DNA from: Planctomicrobium sp.
GTDB lineage: Bacteria; Planctomycetota; Planctomycetia; Planctomycetales; Planctomycetaceae
Assembly: GCA_018659505.1 (NCBI GenBank)
Contig: JABJMI010000273.1
Coordinates: forward strand, 1-9,609
Direction: 5' to 3'
DNA length: 9,609 nucleotides
The notes beneath the pieces are model-generated. The model was not told the DNA's origin. It ran no database searches and worked only from the letters and a program-made list of their open reading frames with translations. Below, one piece after another: positions 7,011-9,609 of this stretch (position 1 is its first letter; each line of letters begins with the position of its first letter). The translations under genes were made by a program, and so were the position numbers.

Positions 7011-8051
7011 CTATTTAGCTTTAAACTCTCCAGCATCGTATCGATCCCAAAAAATAGCCGGGCTCATCGGTTGTGCAACACCATCAAACGAAAGGTCAAT
7101 CCCCTGCAAAGACTGCATTTCACGTATTGCATCGATTCCCTCAGTGATTTTGCTGGGAGAGAAAATGATTCGTTCGAGTTGCAATCCTTTTAACGGTGAC
7201 AAGTCTGTGACCTCGGTATCTGCGATGTTCAACCGCTTGAGTGTCGTCATTTTTGAAAGTGCTTTTAGGTTATCGACTGCACTTCCTTGAACGTCAAGAC
7301 TGACCAGACCATGGTTTGCGAGTGGAGCTAATTCCTTGACTGCCGTGTTTCGCATCCATAGGGTTCCTAACTGCATCGTTTTCACGGTGTCAAGATTTTC
7401 TAAAGGTGTGTCGCAAAGATTTAATTGCTCTAGCTGCATGTTTTCGAGTGGAGAGAGATCTTTGATCGGGCATCCATTTAACCAGACCGCTTTCAATGGT
7501 AAATTCTTGAGCGGTGTAATGTCTTTAATCTTCGCTTCTTCAAAAAAGACGTGAGTTAGCTGAGTCATCCCTGCGAGTGGTGAGATGTCTTCGATCAACG
7601 AACGAGTTCCGTCGACATGTTTCAACGGCATTCCTTTGAGTGCGGAAATGTCGGCGATTTTCGTTTCTGCCATCCCAATATTATCCAGTTCCATGCCTTC
7701 CAAAGGACTAAGGTCTGTAATATGGGTCTGTGATAAGTCAATCACTTTGAGAGGCTGCCCTTTAAGTGGTTCGAGCGTTTTCGCTCCACTATTCGTTAAA
7801 AGTGCAACCGAGAATTTGCGTCCTGTCTTTTCGAAATGTGCGTTCTCATTGGCTCCTAATGCCTCGCGCATTTCTTCGACTGTGAGCACGCGGTCCTCTT
7901 CTGCAATGACATCAGGATCGACTGTCGGTTGGATTGTTTCGAAAGAAGAGCCTTTGGTTTCGCTGCCTGTTTTCTCATTCTTCTGGCAACCAGATAGAGT
8001 GATTAGACAGATCAAAGAACATGTCGAGAGAATTCGGTACAAGATAGGCAA
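7011..8051 (-). CDS. Leucine-rich repeat lipoprotein
   Basis: A 346-residue protein from TTG 8051, chosen because GAGGTG lies 6 bases upstream and the resulting N terminus is a compact lipoprotein signal: MPILYR, a hydrophobic core, then the lipobox LSGC with Cys22. An upstream TTG at 8105 would put about 18 polar residues ahead of the signal and has less support. After a polar linker (about 23-80) come about eleven repeats of 22-23 residues from about residue 100 to 325. They have the form LxxLxLxxTxIxDLSPLxGM, e.g. LKVIDLSQTHITDLSPLEGM and LKRLNIADTEVTDLSPLKGL. This is the short bacterial LRR type common and much expanded in planctomycetes. It should be lipid-anchored outside the cytoplasm. 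The repeats suggest protein binding, but no partner is known. The stop is at 7011, with the heptamer palindrome about 70-140 bases beyond it. Confidence 0.88.
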   Translation of the reverse strand: MPILYRILSTCSLICLITLSGCQKNEKTGSETKGSSFETIQPTVDPDVIAEEDRVLTVEEMREALGANENAHFEKTGRKFSVALLTNSGAKTLEPLKGQPLKVIDLSQTHITDLSPLEGMELDNIGMAETKIADISALKGMPLKHVDGTRSLIEDISPLAGMTQLTHVFFEEAKIKDITPLKNLPLKAVWLNGCPIKDLSPLENMQLEQLNLCDTPLENLDTVKTMQLGTLWMRNTAVKELAPLANHGLVSLDVQGSAVDNLKALSKMTTLKRLNIADTEVTDLSPLKGLQLERIIFSPSKITEGIDAIREMQSLQGIDLSFDGVAQPMSPAIFWDRYDAGEFKAK

Positions 8052-8132
8052 GGTAAACACCTCGGAGTCGATTGAGTTTAATGAGGGAGAAAGGGGATGA
8101 GCCAAGAAGTAATTATCTGACGAAGGCTATCG

Positions 8133-8411
8133 TTATTTCTTTTTGATGGCACCCGATTGCAGGTCTTTCACGACCTCAGCAAGAATGGCAGCGTCTCGCT
8201 TCTCGACGACATGAGCCACTCGCGTTTTAGGAACCCCGAGACGTAGCATGGTTTCCTCAGCCGATTTCCAGAGCTTCTCGATTTTCTTCTCACCAGTTGC
8301 GAGATAGAGATTCGTGACAAGTTCACTGAGTCGCTGATCGTCGATCTGCTCACGGTTATCGTAATACCGGGAGATGACTTTTTTCTGGTAGTTTGAATAG
8401 TCTTTCGCCAT
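8133..8411 (-). CDS. Small conserved planctomycete-type protein of unknown function
   Basis: A 92-residue protein. ATG 8411 is preferred because GAGG stands 9 to 6 bases before it; the frame runs on upstream to a weaker start at 8498 with an unlikely composition. The sequence is charged and probably all helical: MAKDYSNYQKKVISRYYDNR at the front, then a leucine-containing helix (QRLSELVTNLYLA), a Lys-rich middle and a Lys-rich end (GAIKKK). No signal peptide, membrane helix, metal motif or catalytic motif is visible, so it is probably cytoplasmic. It resembles a short hypothetical protein that I recall in planctomycete genomes, but no function is attached to it. It lies 81 bases upstream of the LRR lipoprotein on the same strand and could be co-transcribed with it. 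Confidence 0.75.
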   Translation of the reverse strand: MAKDYSNYQKKVISRYYDNREQIDDQRLSELVTNLYLATGEKKIEKLWKSAEETMLRLGVPKTRVAHVVEKRDAAILAEVVKDLQSGAIKKK

Positions 8412-8612
8412 GTCCGCCTCGCTGGAAGTGATCTTCAGAGTAAGATTGTAGCGGAAACGAGCGTAGGATGAAGTCGACGGAAGAAATGGCTTCTGCAATT
8501 TATGGATTGGAGTGTTTTATTCCAACCGAACAATCATCAATGTTAAACACTTTTAGAAACCTGATACCGAAGACAAAATCTTTTCGGACCAAACAGAGCT
8601 GGCTACTCTGGT

Positions 8613-8972
8613 TCAACGATCAGTTTTGATTTGGAAATCGGATGGTGGCGACCATTTATGATGTAAATACCCAACCATTTCGTTCAGTTCGTCATAGAGT
8701 TCAAAGCGATGACGTATGTCAGCAGAAATTAGAGCTGTTGAAACACGCCCGGCATCTACAAGCATCTTTTCAAGTGAACTCGCATCAGCGTCTATTTGAG
8801 GCTCACCAAGGTCGCCACCGTATTCTTGAAACACGAAGTGTTCGCAATCGTTAATGCGAATCGAATATCGTCCCACATCGATCGAGAACCCTGCGGCTTG
8901 CAGCAGTTGGACCATCTCGGTTTTTCTAGGCCAAGGATCAAGCTGACCGGTTAGAAAGATGTCTTCGTACAT
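8613..8972 (-). CDS. Hypothetical small soluble protein
   Basis: 119 residues from ATG 8972; a TTG at 8993 would add 7 residues. Neither has a clear SD, so the start is uncertain. The protein is soluble and acidic, with no signal or membrane segment. Visible blocks are LDPWPRKTEMVQLLQAAGF near the front (a helix), an aromatic and charged middle (INDCEHFVFQEYGGDLGEP), and RHRFELYDELNEMVGYLHHKW near the end. The last block (a strand pair followed by HHKW) gives it the look of a small alpha/beta fold, such as those found in immunity-type or DUF families, but I do not recognise the family. It is co-directional with its neighbours: 201 bases before the 92-residue protein gene and 74 bases after the BON-domain gene. 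Confidence 0.65.
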   Translation of the reverse strand: MYEDIFLTGQLDPWPRKTEMVQLLQAAGFSIDVGRYSIRINDCEHFVFQEYGGDLGEPQIDADASSLEKMLVDAGRVSTALISADIRHRFELYDELNEMVGYLHHKWSPPSDFQIKTDR

Positions 8973-9046
8973 ATCCGAAAGAATCTGAGGCAACAGGAAT
9001 TACGGACGGCGCACAATGAAGCGTGGGATTAAAGAATTCCTTTACT

Positions 9047-9609
9047 TCAATTCGTGACGGTCAACGTGTTGTTCACCTTGCGAACGCCTGGTTCCATGCG
9101 GATGTAAGATTCCAGTAATTTGCTTTCCCGTTCGGTTGCTACTACTCCAGCAAGCGTCACCTGCCCCTGCTCATCGACTTTCACGATGACCTTTTCGGTA
9201 CTGAGCATTTGTTTTGGGATCTGGATTTCATTGAACGTGAGTCGGTTTTGCAAATCTGAACGAGGAATCACTGGGACAGCGAATGAAATTCGATATCGCG
9301 GACGAACAGACTTTCGATCTGATCGCTGTTGGTTGTTGCGGTTTTGTGTTCGATTGTTGTTTTGCAGGTTTCCGAATTGTGCCTGGTTACTCTGACTGGC
9401 AGTCTGACCTGCGAAGCGGTTGCCAGTAAAGTTTCCACTGTTTTGACCACCGACAAATCCGCCCTGCCCCACGGTCGCACTCAGGCTCCCATCCGCAGAA
9501 TTTAGATTTGTAGTACCCAAGGTCTGACCAGTATTAATGCCAGCGCTTGATTGCCCCTGTGCTCCTTGGGTCGCAGTTTGCTGCCCACCAGTGTTTGCCC
9601 CACCAAGGC
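9047..9609 (-). CDS. BON-domain protein with Q/N/G-rich N-terminal region (5' end outside window)
   Basis: The frame ends at 9047 and stays open to the right edge, so about 187 C-terminal residues are visible and the start lies outside. A TTG at 9520 exists, but the same composition continues upstream of it, so it is not the start. The visible front, about 105 residues, is low complexity: Gly, Gln, Asn, Thr and Ser, ending in a basic NNRTQNRNNQQRSDRKSVRPR stretch in which Asn, Gln and Arg dominate. A strand region (YRISFAVPVIP) and a BON domain of about 65 residues follow: EKVIVKVDEQGQVTLAGVV, an ERESKLLESYIRMEPGV helix and KVNNTLTV at the very end. BON domains are found in periplasmic and outer-membrane proteins (OsmY, secretins) and bind membrane lipid or other proteins. 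The protein is probably exported, but the signal peptide is not in the window. Confidence 0.85.
   Translation of the reverse strand, partial: LGGANTGGQQTATQGAQGQSSAGINTGQTLGTTNLNSADGSLSATVGQGGFVGGQNSGNFTGNRFAGQTASQSNQAQFGNLQNNNRTQNRNNQQRSDRKSVRPRYRISFAVPVIPRSDLQNRLTFNEIQIPKQMLSTEKVIVKVDEQGQVTLAGVVATERESKLLESYIRMEPGVRKVNNTLTVTN

Noticed and set aside
8412..8498. N-terminal extension of the 92-residue protein to 8498
   Set aside because: The inner ATG at 8411 has a GAGG ribosome site and begins the conserved-looking part; the extension is of unlikely composition.
8520..8612. Imperfect stems after the 8613 gene (ccgaa/ttcgg; cagag/ctctg)
   Set aside because: Short, bulged and without a T run on the minus strand, so not supportable as a terminator.

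Overview
The window looks like chromosomal DNA from a planctomycete (order Planctomycetales-like). The grounds are a run of planctomycete-style genes: a lipoprotein made of 'DLSPL'-type leucine-rich repeats, a small 'YSNYQKKVISRYYDNR' conserved protein, a BON-domain protein with a long Q/N/G-rich front, and a three-gene B-type succinate dehydrogenase operon (sdhCAB) of the menaquinone kind. Base composition is moderate and TTG starts with good Shine-Dalgarno (SD) sequences recur. Genus and species cannot be named from this sequence alone.

Layout: positions 1-135 (+) hold the last 44 codons of a membrane-protein reading frame. Positions 403-1053 (+) encode a class I methyltransferase with a four-cysteine front module. 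Everything after that is on the minus strand. Positions 2884-1066 hold a redox pair: a secreted protein with two thioredoxin-like folds, overlapped by a CcdA/DsbD-type membrane electron carrier. Positions 6675-3100 hold sdhC-sdhA-sdhB, closed by a textbook intrinsic terminator at 3051-3083. A 335-base gap (6676-7010) contains the sdh leader and a palindromic array of 7-base repeats. Then come the LRR lipoprotein (8051-7011), a 92-residue conserved protein (8411-8133), an unrecognised small protein (about 8972-8613), and the C-terminal part of a BON-domain protein that runs off the right edge (9609-9047).

Function: SdhC, SdhA and SdhB form one membrane complex that oxidises succinate to fumarate and reduces quinone. 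The redox pair would carry electrons from the cytoplasm through the CcdA-type membrane domain to a CPHC thioredoxin domain outside the membrane.

The most notable point is the junction of the redox pair. The two frames overlap, the CcdA frame has no signal peptide for its long Pro/Asp-rich front, and the overlap carries an A7 and an A8 run on the coding strand. Loss of a single A in either run would fuse the two frames into one protein of about 605 residues. This could be transcriptional slippage, phase variation, a real mutation or a sequencing error; the sequence alone cannot decide. No tRNA, rRNA, CRISPR array, insertion sequence or phage gene was seen.
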